The notes: a model not told the origin generated them from the sequence alone. A stretch of DNA of 56,664 nucleotides from Methanosarcina sp. UBA293 (GCA_002499445.1 DALS01000012.1:70469-127132), one strand, 5' to 3'. Counted from the stretch's first letter, positions 41,559 to 51,900 are shown. Numbers and translations: made by a program.

Positions 41559-44530
41559 GCAATGATCTGAATATTCTTGCAGAGAACAGGGCTTTGCTGC
41601 TCGCTGAGGTTGCTGCGTGGCTGCATGATATGGGTAAATGCAGAGACGAACATATTCAAATGTATGCATATGACAAGCCCGATAACTTGAATTACAGGTA
41701 TAAAAGAGATTATGCAAATATTTTGGATAATAAAGATTTTTTGGGTCTAGAAATCAAGTTAAAAAAAGAACTAAACGATAAAATTTACCTTGTTTTGGTA
41801 AAGGATTTAATTGAAAAAGGCAAACCTAATGCTTTAAATGTTCCAGAAGAAAATATTTTGATTAAACTATTGGGTCGTTGCCATGCTGCTGCCCATATAG
41901 AAAAGGAAGAAGCTACAAAAGAAGAAACTTTAGAAATTGAAATAAAAGAAAAAAACAATTTAGATAAGCTCATTCAAAAGAAAAAAAATGTTGTAGCTAA
42001 AAAAAGGATTACTATAAATGAGTTAGAGGAAAGAGGAATAAGAGATTCTTCTAAAATAAATAAATTAAAAGATGAAATTGGCAGTATTGAAAATGAAATA
42101 TTAGAATTCCAGAAAAATGCTGATGCAATATCTTTTAAATTAAGGCAAGTACTTCAATCTAAAGATAATACTTGGATAAGTACTCCTTTTGGGTATGAAT
42201 ATGAGATAATTGAAAATCTCAATTCAAAATTAAAGAATATACCTTTTGAGAAAGTAAATGACAGAAAAGAGATCATAAAATCAATACAAGAAGCTTTTGT
42301 TCATGCACTTGGTGAAACTAGGCATCCTACAAATGAAATTACCCTTGATGATTGGTCAGGAATCATTGCAGCCTTGTACAAAGCTTCACTTGCAGGATTA
42401 CTTATTGAAGATGGAAATGAACCTGACCCCAGATTCTTAAAATGGCGTTTCTTATCTGTAAGATTAAATTCTGAGGAAATATGGGGGGAATCTTCAAACA
42501 TCCCTATTTTGCTTGCCAGAAAAGAATGGATGGAAACCGGGCTTGATAATTTAAAAAAGCTATTAGAAGAAACTTATCCTCTTGGAAATGAAGTTTACAG
42601 AGATGAAAACGGTAGTGTATTTGTTGTACCTGATGTAAACGATTTACTTGAAAAGAAAGTGAATTCTGGATCTGAAAAAACACTTAAAGATTTGATAATC
42701 GAAAAAATGCCTTATGGGGGAGAAATCCAAGTACATCCCACAGTTAATAATGAATCTGAATCCTGGTGGGGGCAGTATTACGACCGCAATCTCCCTGATG
42801 AAGATATAGTACCCCCTATTTCGAGTATAATTTCTGGATATATACCATCTATTTCTGCAAATCCTAATGATGTAGAGAACTGGTGGAAGGGTAAAAGATG
42901 CTCCATCTGTACAGTTTCTCACTTGAGACCGGCGGATTCGAGAAGCTCCAATCGTAATATTTCTGATTACTGGTTGGAAAAAGTCACAGGTAGATCTAAG
43001 AAATGGAAAGGGCAGCAAGAATCAACTATATGGATAGATGAAGTTGCTGATTCGAATGGAAAAATTTGCTTACTTGTAGGGAAACTTGAGATTGCTGACT
43101 GGTTAAAGGAAAATGGATATATTAAAACTTTACTCGTGAAACTCTATGAAGATAATGACAAAGAAATTAAGAAAACACCATCTTTTGCCCGAATATCCCG
43201 TGTTTGGAGAACAACGAAAAAATTCTGGGAAGAAGTAAAAACAAATTATTTGGATAAACACCAGATAGACAAACGTATTAAAGTATTTACGGAATTCAAA
43301 CCAGAAGAATCGAACAAGCTTCAAATAAACAATTCATACGAAGCAGTATCAGAAGATGATATTCGTTTTACTATATTTTACGCAGGGAACAATGAGTACA
43401 TCATAATTGAAAATCTTGAGTTGATTGCTAAAAAGATAAAGTCCAAATATAAAAATTCTGACAAAAAAGCGCACGAATTAATTAAAGAATATTTGCGTGG
43501 TCGGAATCTTAAGATTTATGATCCCGATGGTAAAAAACGCGAGAAACCACTTGGCAGTCTGCAGGTTTCAAATGTAATCTCAGAAGATGCAAACTATGTA
43601 CCTGTCATTCCCATTTTAGCAGAACCAAGCGTCTTCATGGCAATAGTGCCTGCGGGCAAGGCACTGGATATCAGCAAGGAAATTAAGAAAAAATATGAAA
43701 ATGAGATGGGGAAAGTAAGAAATCGCCTTCCTTTGACTCTTGGTATGGTATTTGCGAAATCCCATACACCAATATCATCAATTATGGATGCTGGTCGGAG
43801 AATGCTTAAGAACACCAGCAAAGAACAAAGATGGGAAGTCAAAAAATCAATTGAAGATAAAGATCCATGTACTTCTAATAACAAATTCCATACTCTGAAA
43901 TTTGAGAACGGGATTAAATGGAAAGTCCCTGTGACAATGAGGGACGGTCAAACAGAAGATATCTGGTATCCCTATTTTTATATTGGTGAAAAAGAAGATG
44001 AAAAGCCGAATGGTCGTGAGAAATCCTTCAAAGGACCGGATGGCTGGCTAGTTCATGCATCCGAAATAGAAGATGGAGACATCTTACGTATTTTGCCATC
44101 TACTTTTGATTTTGAGTTTCTTGATTCATCGAGCAGAAGGTTCGAAGTTTACTATGAGGATGAAGGGAAACGCCGGGATAAAACGAAGTCATTGAGGCCA
44201 TATTTGCTGGAAGAGTTGGACGAATTCGAGAAAATCTGGAATATTGTATGTCCTAAAAAATTGAATAGGTCTCAACTGAAGAAAGTCATGTATCTTTTGG
44301 AGACAAAAAGAGAGGAATGGCCAGTTGAAGACAAAGAAAATGTTTCAGTATTCCGAAACTATGCTTCTGATGTATTCAGTAATGCAAATTGGCAGACAAA
44401 ACCAAAAAAAGAAGACTTTGATAAAATTGTTGATGCAGCAGTTACCGGGAAATTGAAAGACATTGTTGAACTTTATATAGATATCTTGAAAGTCGGTGAA
44501 AATGAGAAAAATGATAATGGAGAGATTTGA
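41555..44530 (+). CDS. cas10: Cas10 of type III-C (Csx11-like), degenerate GGDD
   Basis: The 991-aa large subunit. The N-terminal HD domain keeps AAWLHDMGKC (H24-D25) and the later LGRCHAAAHIEKE. A long coiled-coil insertion follows (residues about 125-205). A single CxxC (RCSIC near 450) remains of the zinc ribbon. In the palm domain, the place of the usual GGDD is taken by A689-E690-P691-S692 (IPILAEPSVFMAIVPAG), followed by the expected LTLGMVFAKSHTPISSIMDA. Cyclic-oligoadenylate synthesis is therefore unlikely; HD nuclease activity may persist. An inactive cyclase domain is the hallmark of III-C (Csx11/MTH326). A strong AAGGAGG precedes the ATG, which overlaps the preceding stop (ATGA). 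Confidence 0.88.
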   Translation: MSNDLNILAENRALLLAEVAAWLHDMGKCRDEHIQMYAYDKPDNLNYRYKRDYANILDNKDFLGLEIKLKKELNDKIYLVLVKDLIEKGKPNALNVPEENILIKLLGRCHAAAHIEKEEATKEETLEIEIKEKNNLDKLIQKKKNVVAKKRITINELEERGIRDSSKINKLKDEIGSIENEILEFQKNADAISFKLRQVLQSKDNTWISTPFGYEYEIIENLNSKLKNIPFEKVNDRKEIIKSIQEAFVHALGETRHPTNEITLDDWSGIIAALYKASLAGLLIEDGNEPDPRFLKWRFLSVRLNSEEIWGESSNIPILLARKEWMETGLDNLKKLLEETYPLGNEVYRDENGSVFVVPDVNDLLEKKVNSGSEKTLKDLIIEKMPYGGEIQVHPTVNNESESWWGQYYDRNLPDEDIVPPISSIISGYIPSISANPNDVENWWKGKRCSICTVSHLRPADSRSSNRNISDYWLEKVTGRSKKWKGQQESTIWIDEVADSNGKICLLVGKLEIADWLKENGYIKTLLVKLYEDNDKEIKKTPSFARISRVWRTTKKFWEEVKTNYLDKHQIDKRIKVFTEFKPEESNKLQINNSYEAVSEDDIRFTIFYAGNNEYIIIENLELIAKKIKSKYKNSDKKAHELIKEYLRGRNLKIYDPDGKKREKPLGSLQVSNVISEDANYVPVIPILAEPSVFMAIVPAGKALDISKEIKKKYENEMGKVRNRLPLTLGMVFAKSHTPISSIMDAGRRMLKNTSKEQRWEVKKSIEDKDPCTSNNKFHTLKFENGIKWKVPVTMRDGQTEDIWYPYFYIGEKEDEKPNGREKSFKGPDGWLVHASEIEDGDILRILPSTFDFEFLDSSSRRFEVYYEDEGKRRDKTKSLRPYLLEELDEFEKIWNIVCPKKLNRSQLKKVMYLLETKREEWPVEDKENVSVFRNYASDVFSNANWQTKPKKEDFDKIVDAAVTGKLKDIVELYIDILKVGENEKNDNGEI

Positions 44531-45510
44531 TGGTTCAATTATATAGACAGCAGCGGTTTATATTTATGGCACTTGATCCGGTGCACATAGGAACTGGGCA
44601 AACTCGAATTGGAAGAGTTGATAACACAATAGTCAGGGAAACTGGTACCAATATTCCTAAGATTCCTGGAACCAGTCTCATGGGAGCTGCAAGAAGTTAT
44701 GCATCACTGGTCTATGGTAAGCCGGAAGCTGCAGGACAACACAAGAAATTAAAAACTGAACAAATGAAAGACTGTCCTATTGTATATACTTTTGGAACTT
44801 ATAATAATGGTAATAATGATGCTGTTGCAGGTCAACAAGGTAAAATCAGCATTTCGGATGCTCAGATTCTGTTTTTCCCGGTTTATTCCATGGCAGGGCC
44901 AGTATGGGTCAGTACGTCTGAAATACTCGATTTAGCGGATTTTCAAGTAAATGGTTTAATTAGTTCAACAGATGATGTTTTGCACACTTCATTGAAATGG
45001 TCGAAAGAAACTCTTAACCTTGGATGGTTGCACTTAAAGGCAAAAAATGGTTTAATAGTTAAACCACCAGGTGAAATAGAGAATAAAAAGGAATGGGAGT
45101 CAATAAAACAAAGGATTGTTATAGTGTCTATTAAACTGTTCTCTCAAATCGTAAACAGCAATCTTGAAGTTCGTACATCAGTGGCGATTAACCCTGAAAC
45201 CGGTGCTGTAGAAGATGGAGCTTTATTTACATATGAGGCAATACCACGAGCAACATGGTTCTGGTCAGATGTTGTGCAGGATGATTACAATTATAATAAC
45301 AGGAAATTCCCTCCAACAACGAATCAATTTAGTGAAGAAGGAGATAATAAAGGGGAACAGCAGCTTTCAAAGCCGTGGAACAGTCCACTCGATGTTGTAA
45401 AATCAGGTTTTGAACTGATGGAATTCTTAGGTATAGGGGGAATGACTACAAGAGGATTCGGGCGGGTCAAATGCATTGCCGACTGGGGGGTTATGAACAA
45501 TGAGTATTGA
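44530..45510 (+). CDS. cmr4: Cmr4-like RAMP, backbone and target-RNA cleaving subunit
   Basis: A Cas7-group protein of about 326 aa. It begins with the RAMP strand RFIFMALDPVHIGTGQTRIG, then VDNTIVRETGTNIPKIPGTS, aligned by eye with the Cmr4 block IDxPIxRE...PxIPGSS; the aspartate (residue 31 from this start) corresponds to the Cmr4 cleavage residue. The C-terminal Gly loop is LGIGGMTTRGFGRVK. I place the start at the ATG at 44530 (TGATG overlap with cas10; GGAGAG five bases upstream); a TTG at 44527 is the frame's first possible start. The end overlaps cmr5 by 11 bases. Confidence 0.87.
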   Translation: MVQLYRQQRFIFMALDPVHIGTGQTRIGRVDNTIVRETGTNIPKIPGTSLMGAARSYASLVYGKPEAAGQHKKLKTEQMKDCPIVYTFGTYNNGNNDAVAGQQGKISISDAQILFFPVYSMAGPVWVSTSEILDLADFQVNGLISSTDDVLHTSLKWSKETLNLGWLHLKAKNGLIVKPPGEIENKKEWESIKQRIVIVSIKLFSQIVNSNLEVRTSVAINPETGAVEDGALFTYEAIPRATWFWSDVVQDDYNYNNRKFPPTTNQFSEEGDNKGEQQLSKPWNSPLDVVKSGFELMEFLGIGGMTTRGFGRVKCIADWGVMNNEY

Positions 45511-45916
45511 TGTGAAAGATAACCTTGATTTCCAGGCAGCAAAGTTTTCTCAGCAAATTATAAATGAAACGATTAAGGAGAACTTAATAGACTCGCCTAG
45601 CGTTGAAAACCTTGTTACAAAAACACTAGGTGTTTTACAGGAGAATGGGATATATGCCTGTGTTCTTTATCTCCAATCAAGAAGCAGTGATAAAGATAAA
45701 AAAATTAGTAATTCTGTAATGAAGAATTTATTTGAACTGATAAAATTTATTGAGATTGAACCTCCAGTTGATACCTCCCCATCCGGCAAATTGGATTTCG
45801 TTTCAACTAATATCTGTAAAGACCTTGATACTCTTTTTTTAACAAAACAACTTTGGGAACAGATTCTTTTGTATGCTCGCTATGGAGCTAAAGCAGCTAA
45901 AGATGGGAGATTATAA
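45500..45916 (+). CDS. cmr5: Cmr5-like small subunit (Cas11 group)
   Basis: A 138-aa all-helical protein. The pattern QAAKFSQQIINETI, then LGVLQENGIYACVLYLQSRS, and a C-terminal QILLYARYGAKAAK fits Cmr5, whose helices line the effector and contact the target RNA. It lacks 11 bp of independent space after cmr4, consistent with translational coupling. G-rich sequence precedes the ATG. The assignment is supported by position between cmr4 and the last RAMP gene. Confidence 0.85.
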   Translation: MSIDVKDNLDFQAAKFSQQIINETIKENLIDSPSVENLVTKTLGVLQENGIYACVLYLQSRSSDKDKKISNSVMKNLFELIKFIEIEPPVDTSPSGKLDFVSTNICKDLDTLFLTKQLWEQILLYARYGAKAAKDGRL

Positions 45917-45917
45917 T

Positions 45918-46751
45918 ATGTGGACTCTTTACCAGGTTAGTTTGCGGGTGCTTTCACCAATTCACATTGGCTGGAAAAAGATGAGCAACCTCCAGCAAAC
46001 AAGATATTATGTGCCAGCTAAAACAATCTGGGGAGCTCTAACAGCCAGGATTACACGGGATCAAAATAGTTCTGACTACAAGGGAATAGGAGAAAAAATA
46101 AATAGGTGTCTCCGCTTCAGTTATTTTTATCCAAGCGATAATGATTCTATAGTGAATGAGTTTCCATGGGAAGATAATAATAGATTTACCTGGAAATATA
46201 TTGGGAGTTATCAGAGCGCTGCTTTGGAAAACAAAACTGCTATGGAAGGTATGCTCCATGAGACTGAGTACATTTTATCCAAAACAAGAGAAGGAAAACA
46301 AGTTTTTCTTATCGGTTATATAATTGAAAGAAATGGAAGTGCTATTGACTGGAAAACAGCCTTGCCAAAAATTCAGATAGGGGGAGAGCGGGGATATGGC
46401 TGGGGTAGGGTTGCTATTGAAAATATTGAAAAAATGCCTAATGTGTGCAATAATTTTTTTGATTATGAGTTTGACTCCTCCCAAACTGAACCAGTTATTA
46501 AAGTCCCAAAAAACAAATTTATTCTTGCACACACCTTTGCTTTAGATCGTTCTGAAAAGAAAGAGGAGTCTGAGCTGCAAATTGAAGGTAATATCGAGCC
46601 ATTTGTAGGAAGAATTACAACAGAGAATGGAAAATTTGGTGCTCAATTCTCTCAGGCAAGTATTTGCTGGGTTCCAGGTTCGAAATTAGTAAAGCCAGAT
46701 ATGAATTTTAAAATAGTTGAAGATGGACTGTGGTCTATGAAAAGTAATTAA
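45918..46751 (+). CDS. RAMP protein, Cas5 group (Cmr3/Csx10-like)
   Basis: About 277 aa. The N-terminus MWTLYQVSLRVLSPIHIGWK is a RAMP first strand and turn; YYVPAKTIWGALTARITRD is the usual helix-preceding segment; the Gly-rich loop is IQIGGERGYGWGRVAI. As the only remaining RAMP in the module it should fill the Cas5/Cmr3 role at the crRNA 5' tag. It is shorter than typical Cmr3 proteins. The frame is open from 45873, but the ATG at 45918, right after the cmr5 stop and eight bases after GGGAG, is the clear start. Confidence 0.75.
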   Translation: MWTLYQVSLRVLSPIHIGWKKMSNLQQTRYYVPAKTIWGALTARITRDQNSSDYKGIGEKINRCLRFSYFYPSDNDSIVNEFPWEDNNRFTWKYIGSYQSAALENKTAMEGMLHETEYILSKTREGKQVFLIGYIIERNGSAIDWKTALPKIQIGGERGYGWGRVAIENIEKMPNVCNNFFDYEFDSSQTEPVIKVPKNKFILAHTFALDRSEKKEESELQIEGNIEPFVGRITTENGKFGAQFSQASICWVPGSKLVKPDMNFKIVEDGLWSMKSN

Positions 46752-46763
46752 CACTGTGATATC

Positions 46764-47735
46764 ATGCAGCTTGTAATCAACACACGCGGCTCCTACCTTA
46801 AAAAGCAGAACAACTGTTTTCTTGTAAAAGTTGACGACAAAACTTTCGAAGTCTCGGAAAAGAAAGTTGAAAGCATTTTAATTACAACTTCTGCAACCAT
46901 AACCACCGATGCCATCAAATTTGCGGTAGAAAACAATATTGATATCATTTTTCTGGATAATTTCGGAAACCCTTACGGGCGAGTATGGCATTCAAAGCTG
47001 GGTAGTACAACCTACATAAGAAGAAGGCAGCTTGAAATTTCGGAAGAGCCGGAAGGGTTCAGGCTTGCAAAAGGCTGGGTTGAGCAGAAGATTGACAGCC
47101 AGATCCTTTTTTTGAAGGATCTCAAAAAGAACCGACCTGACCAGAAGGACGAGCTTGATGACTATATTTCTGGAATGGAAGATATGAAAGCGCAGCTTGA
47201 AGAGCTTGAGGGAACGCTTGATGAGATGCGCGGGAAAATCATGGGGCTTGAGGGTATGGCTTCCAGGAATTATTTTGGGGCTTTGAGTTTTCTTTTACCT
47301 GATAAATGGAAATTTAATGGCAGAAGCCGGAACCCAGCAAAGGATGAATTTAACTGTCTTTTGAACTATGGATATGGAGTTTTGTACTCAAAGGTTGAGA
47401 AAGCGTGCATTATAGCAGGACTTGATCCTTATGTTGGCTTCAACCATACGGACGACTATAATAAGAAATCATTTGTGTTTGACCTGATTGAAATGTACCG
47501 GATTCACATTGACAGGACAGTTTTCAACCTTTTCTCGAAGAGACAGGTTTCAGACAGCTTTTTTGATGAGATTCCAAATGGCATGACTCTTAATAAGGAA
47601 GGTAAAGCCGTCCTTATCCAGGCTGTCAATGAAACTTTTGATAAGGAAATAAGCTACAGGGGCAGGAACATAAAAATCGGAAACACAATCCAGTTTGACT
47701 GCCACAGGATTGCAAACAGCCTGATTGGAAAATGA
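46764..47735 (+). CDS. cas1: Cas1 integrase
   Basis: Cas1 with Cas2 inserts new spacers at the leader end of the array. The 323-aa protein has an N-terminal beta domain (LVINTRGSYLKKQNNCFLV...) and a helical C-terminal domain. The metal-binding residues are E163 (LEGMASRNYF), H228 (YVGFNHTDDY) and E243 (FDLIEMYR). All are present, so the enzyme should be active. Its sampled G+C content is clearly higher than that of the effector genes before it. It begins 12 bp after the last RAMP gene, so it is probably read through from that operon. Confidence 0.96.
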   Translation: MQLVINTRGSYLKKQNNCFLVKVDDKTFEVSEKKVESILITTSATITTDAIKFAVENNIDIIFLDNFGNPYGRVWHSKLGSTTYIRRRQLEISEEPEGFRLAKGWVEQKIDSQILFLKDLKKNRPDQKDELDDYISGMEDMKAQLEELEGTLDEMRGKIMGLEGMASRNYFGALSFLLPDKWKFNGRSRNPAKDEFNCLLNYGYGVLYSKVEKACIIAGLDPYVGFNHTDDYNKKSFVFDLIEMYRIHIDRTVFNLFSKRQVSDSFFDEIPNGMTLNKEGKAVLIQAVNETFDKEISYRGRNIKIGNTIQFDCHRIANSLIGK

Positions 47736-47822
47736 AAGTTTAGCACAATATAAAGGTTTGACATGCTATCTTAAAACTAACTATCCGACATCGAGTAAAA
47801 ATAATATGAGAGGGGATTGGGT

Positions 47823-48113
47823 TTGCTTGTCTGGGTAATATATGATATTACGGAAAACAAGGTTCGCCAGAAAGTAAGTAACCGCTGTAAGAGCTATGGG
47901 CTTTACAGGGTTCAGAAAAGTGTATTTCTGGGAGATTTGAACGCAAATGAGAGAGAGTCCCTGGGGCTTGAATGTGAAGAATTGATTGATACGGAAAAAG
48001 ATTCTGTGTACGTATTTCCTATGGATGAGCAGTCATTTAAAAAAGTCCAGCTTATCGGCCAGGCTTTTGATAAGGATCTTGTCAGTGACGAAGTGATAAC
48101 TAAGTTTTTCTGA
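47823..48113 (+). CDS. cas2: Cas2
   Basis: Cas2 is the dimeric core of the Cas1-Cas2 spacer integration complex. The protein of about 96 aa has a ferredoxin-like fold: LVWVIYDITENKVRQKVSNRC (first strand with D-x-x), then YGLYRVQKSVFLGDL, and DSVYVFPMD. No ATG is available; the frame opens with TTG at 47817. The site AGGGG (47811-47815) fits a TTG at 47823 (seven bases) better than the one at 47817 (one base). It lies 87 bp after cas1. Confidence 0.93.
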   Translation: MLVWVIYDITENKVRQKVSNRCKSYGLYRVQKSVFLGDLNANERESLGLECEELIDTEKDSVYVFPMDEQSFKKVQLIGQAFDKDLVSDEVITKFF

Positions 48114-48159
48114 ATTTTCTAAGTTCATCTGAACTTCTTTAAGTTTTCCGAGGGAGCAT

Positions 48160-48861
48160 ATGACAAACTCCAGATCTTTAACCACTGAAGATGAATTGAG
48201 AGCAAGCATCCAGAGAGACGTTGAAATTGGCCTTGAAGACGATACTGAAAGCGGTAGTGGAGAATATGCTGAAACTGATTCCGAAACAATAATCAGAATT
48301 TCAGATGTGCTTGAGTATCTGTTCTGTTCTCGCTTCATTTATTATATGTATTGTCTCGATATCCCTCAGCATGAAGAAAAAAGGTTTAAAGTTTTAAAAG
48401 GGCGAGAAGTTCATGAGACCAGAAAGCTTACAAATAGAGATTATGTGCGGAGAAGCTTATGTTGTATCAGGAAGGAAAGTGACGTTTTTATTGCTTCAAA
48501 AGAACATCATATAAAAGGAATCGTAGATGAAGTCCTGTTTCTGGAGGATGGGACTGCTGCTCCTCTTGAATACAAATTTGCCGAATACAAAGAAAAAGTT
48601 TTTAAAACATATAAGTTTCAACTTGTCTTGCAGGCACTTTTAATTAGGGAGAATTACAATATTGAAGTAAATCGTGCATATCTTTGTTTTACGCGCAGCA
48701 ACAGCCTGGTCAAAGAAATAGAGATCATCACTTCTGATTTCAAAAAAGCCGATAAAATAATACAGGAAATACTCGATATCGTTCAAAAAGGCTTATATCC
48801 TAAGACATCCAGATCTTCTAAAAAGTGCGTAGATTGCTGTTATAGAAATATCTGCGTATGA
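48160..48861 (+). CDS. cas4: Cas4 exonuclease, with acidic N-terminal extension
   Basis: Cas4 trims pre-spacers and selects the PAM for Cas1-Cas2. The 233-aa protein has the RecB-like nuclease residues KGREVHE, GIVDEVLF and PLEYKFAEYK, and the iron-sulfur cysteines: one in YLFCSRF and three at the C-terminus (KCVDCCYRNIC). The first 45 residues (ELRASIQRDVEIGLEDD...) are strongly acidic and not part of the normal fold; their role is unknown. GGGAG lies three bases before the ATG. It is the last cas gene, 113 bp before the first repeat. Confidence 0.94.
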   Translation: MTNSRSLTTEDELRASIQRDVEIGLEDDTESGSGEYAETDSETIIRISDVLEYLFCSRFIYYMYCLDIPQHEEKRFKVLKGREVHETRKLTNRDYVRRSLCCIRKESDVFIASKEHHIKGIVDEVLFLEDGTAAPLEYKFAEYKEKVFKTYKFQLVLQALLIRENYNIEVNRAYLCFTRSNSLVKEIEIITSDFKKADKIIQEILDIVQKGLYPKTSRSSKKCVDCCYRNICV

Positions 48862-48974
48862 CGAGGTTTTTCTTGTATTTATAAAGGGTTTGATAATATC
48901 CCAACAAGAATTTTAGTCTCAAAAATGAGTTCATTTCATGCCTTTTCTGGCCAAATAACGGAAAAATTTCCCCT
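48862..48974 (+). promoter_or_regulatory. CRISPR leader
   Basis: The 113 AT-rich bases between cas4 and the first repeat have no gene and should hold the array promoter and the Cas1-Cas2 anchoring site. The orientation is set by the repeat ending in ATTGAAAC on the plus strand, the degenerate repeat at the far end, and the cas1-cas2-cas4 genes on this side. Confidence 0.8.
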
Positions 48975-51900
48975 ATTCGCGAGCAAGATCCATTAAAACA
49001 AGGATTGAAACATTTTGACGATATTTTGAATGTCCTTGTGCCGGCGTATTCGCGAGCAAGATCCATTAAAACAAGGATTGAAACAGCTACGCGCGAAACA
49101 ACCCAAGACCAAGGAACGAAATTCGCGAGCAAGATCCATTAAAACAAGGATTGAAACCGAGTGAGAATAGTGTTTTGTGTGATGCGAATGCGTATTCGCG
49201 AGCAAGATCCATTAAAACAAGGATTGAAACCATCACCGGCGAGGCAAAAAGAAAACCTCGACAGGTATTCGCGAGCAAGATCCATTAAAACAAGGATTGA
49301 AACTCGCGAAAGTTGGGTACACCGAAGACACAACATTATTCGCGAGCAAGATCCATTAAAACAAGGATTGAAACGATCACCCCTGCGGCGAGGAGTGCGC
49401 CCCTGATTGATTCGCGAGCAAGATCCATTAAAACAAGGATTGAAACTCTGCTTGAAATACGCAGCAACTCACACACAAGATTCGCGAGCAAGATCCATTA
49501 AAACAAGGATTGAAACCATCTCAGCAACGTGTTGAACTGTTTTAGCATTGATATTCGCGAGCAAGATCCATTAAAACAAGGATTGAAACCTCATTTCATT
49601 GAGTTCTGTTATCAGCCGTTCATTAATTCGCGAGCAAGATCCATTAAAACAAGGATTGAAACCAATATCCTGCATTACTTTCAATATTTTTTTATCTAAT
49701 TCGCGAGCAAGATCCATTAAAACAAGGATTGAAACCAAACCGCTTTACCAGGTCCAGACACACACCCAAGAATTCGCGAGCAAGATCCATTAAAACAAGG
49801 ATTGAAACACGCCTGGGGGGAAGGAATGTGGATAATTGAGTATGATTCGCGAGCAAGATCCATTAAAACAAGGATTGAAACATGTCTGCCCTCGGGGTTC
49901 CTGGTGGAAGGAGATGATTCGCGAGCAAGATCCATTAAAACAAGGATTGAAACGTAAGCAGTCTGGTACCAAGTGACACACTTAGCACCATTCGCGAGCA
50001 AGATCCATTAAAACAAGGATTGAAACCTCACATCGTCCCCGATTGTAGGGATGCTGAATAGCATTCGCGAGCAAGATCCATTAAAACAAGGATTGAAACT
50101 TATGAAGTTACCAGTTTGCATCATAATCCCCCCATTCGCGAGCAAGATCCATTAAAACAAGGATTGAAACTTCACGATCTGAGCGTAGATATACCTAGGA
50201 ATCGCATATTCGCGAGCAAGATCCATTAAAACAAGGATTGAAACTACGATTTGTACCAGAGTATGCGAAAAATATAGCCCATTCGCGAGCAAGATCCATT
50301 AAAACAAGGATTGAAACGAACTGTGTGATGAATACGATGCCGAAGCTGGTGAAATTCGCGAGCAAGATCCATTAAAACAAGGATTGAAACTCTCTCCGTA
50401 TTTCCTCAGCAGCTTCATGCCAACGAATTCGCGAGCAAGATCCATTAAAACAAGGATTGAAACCTGTCAATTCATCAGCATACGGACCCTTTGGAAAAAT
50501 TCGCGAGCAAGATCCATTAAAACAAGGATTGAAACTGGTTTGTCGGATGCGATACCTCGATGTAGCAGTATTCGCGAGCAAGATCCATTAAAACAAGGAT
50601 TGAAACTCCTTTTGCTGCCTGCCCTGCGTTGAAGTCCTCGAGATTCGCGAGCAAGATCCATTAAAACAAGGATTGAAACTATATTCGGAGACTTTCCGAG
50701 GGCGCTCGGCATGCATTCGCGAGCAAGATCCATTAAAACAAGGATTGAAACAGAGTTTCTGTTTAGTCTTGTTGATTATGTTCATTATATTCGCGAGCAA
50801 GATCCATTAAAACAAGGATTGAAACCACCTCTTGCGCCGAGTGTGTGCGATGTGTGCGAGGATTCGCGAGCAAGATCCATTAAAACAAGGATTGAAACTT
50901 CAACCTAACATAGTAGCCGGAAAAGCTCAGCTCCCAATTCGCGAGCAAGATCCATTAAAACAAGGATTGAAACAGTACACTGCCCACATGCAGGTAGCGA
51001 TCATTGCCAATTCGCGAGCAAGATCCATTAAAACAAGGATTGAAACACTCCCTATTCCGAAGCTTTCTCCTTTAAGGTTTTTCTATTCGCGAGCAAGATC
51101 CATTAAAACAAGGATTGAAACCCCCTCACTGATGTCCATATTTATTTTTCTTGGCAAATTCGCGAGCAAGATCCATTAAAACAAGGATTGAAACAGCGAT
51201 GCTCGCGCGCACTAAAAAATTCAAAATCTCAATTCGCGAGCAAGATCCATTAAAACAAGGATTGAAACTTGCGGGCATAGATTGTCATGTCTTCTGCCTC
51301 TTGCTATTCGCGAGCAAGATCCATTAAAACAAGGATTGAAACCTGGGTTCCCCCGAGGCTCAGCGCGCGGATGTTAGGATTCGCGAGCAAGATCCATTAA
51401 AACAAGGATTGAAACAAAGAGAAATACCGGATGACCTAAGCTACAGCAACGATTCGCGAGCAAGATCCATTAAAACAAGGATTGAAACATAGGGAATTGC
51501 AATGTCCTGGGAGAACACCTTACTAATTCGCGAGCAAGATCCATTAAAACAAGGATTGAAACCGCAATCTTTCACATTAGCGGAATGCCCTGCGCATACG
51601 CATATTCGCGAGCAAGATCCATTAAAACAAGGATTGAAACAGAACTCAGACATCACGCAGAAATTCCACCCAGAATCGTATTCGCGAGCAAGATCCATTA
51701 AAACAAGGATTGAAACTTTTCACTCCACGTCGTTCTCCTTTGAATATTTCTCATTCGCGAGCAAGATCCATTAAAACAAGGATTGAAACAGATCGAATCT
51801 TGAAGATGTTCAGACCAACGAAGTATTCGCGAGCAAGATCCATTAAAACAAGGATTGAAACTCAGATCACATTTCGATATATCCTGTAGATTGTACCATT

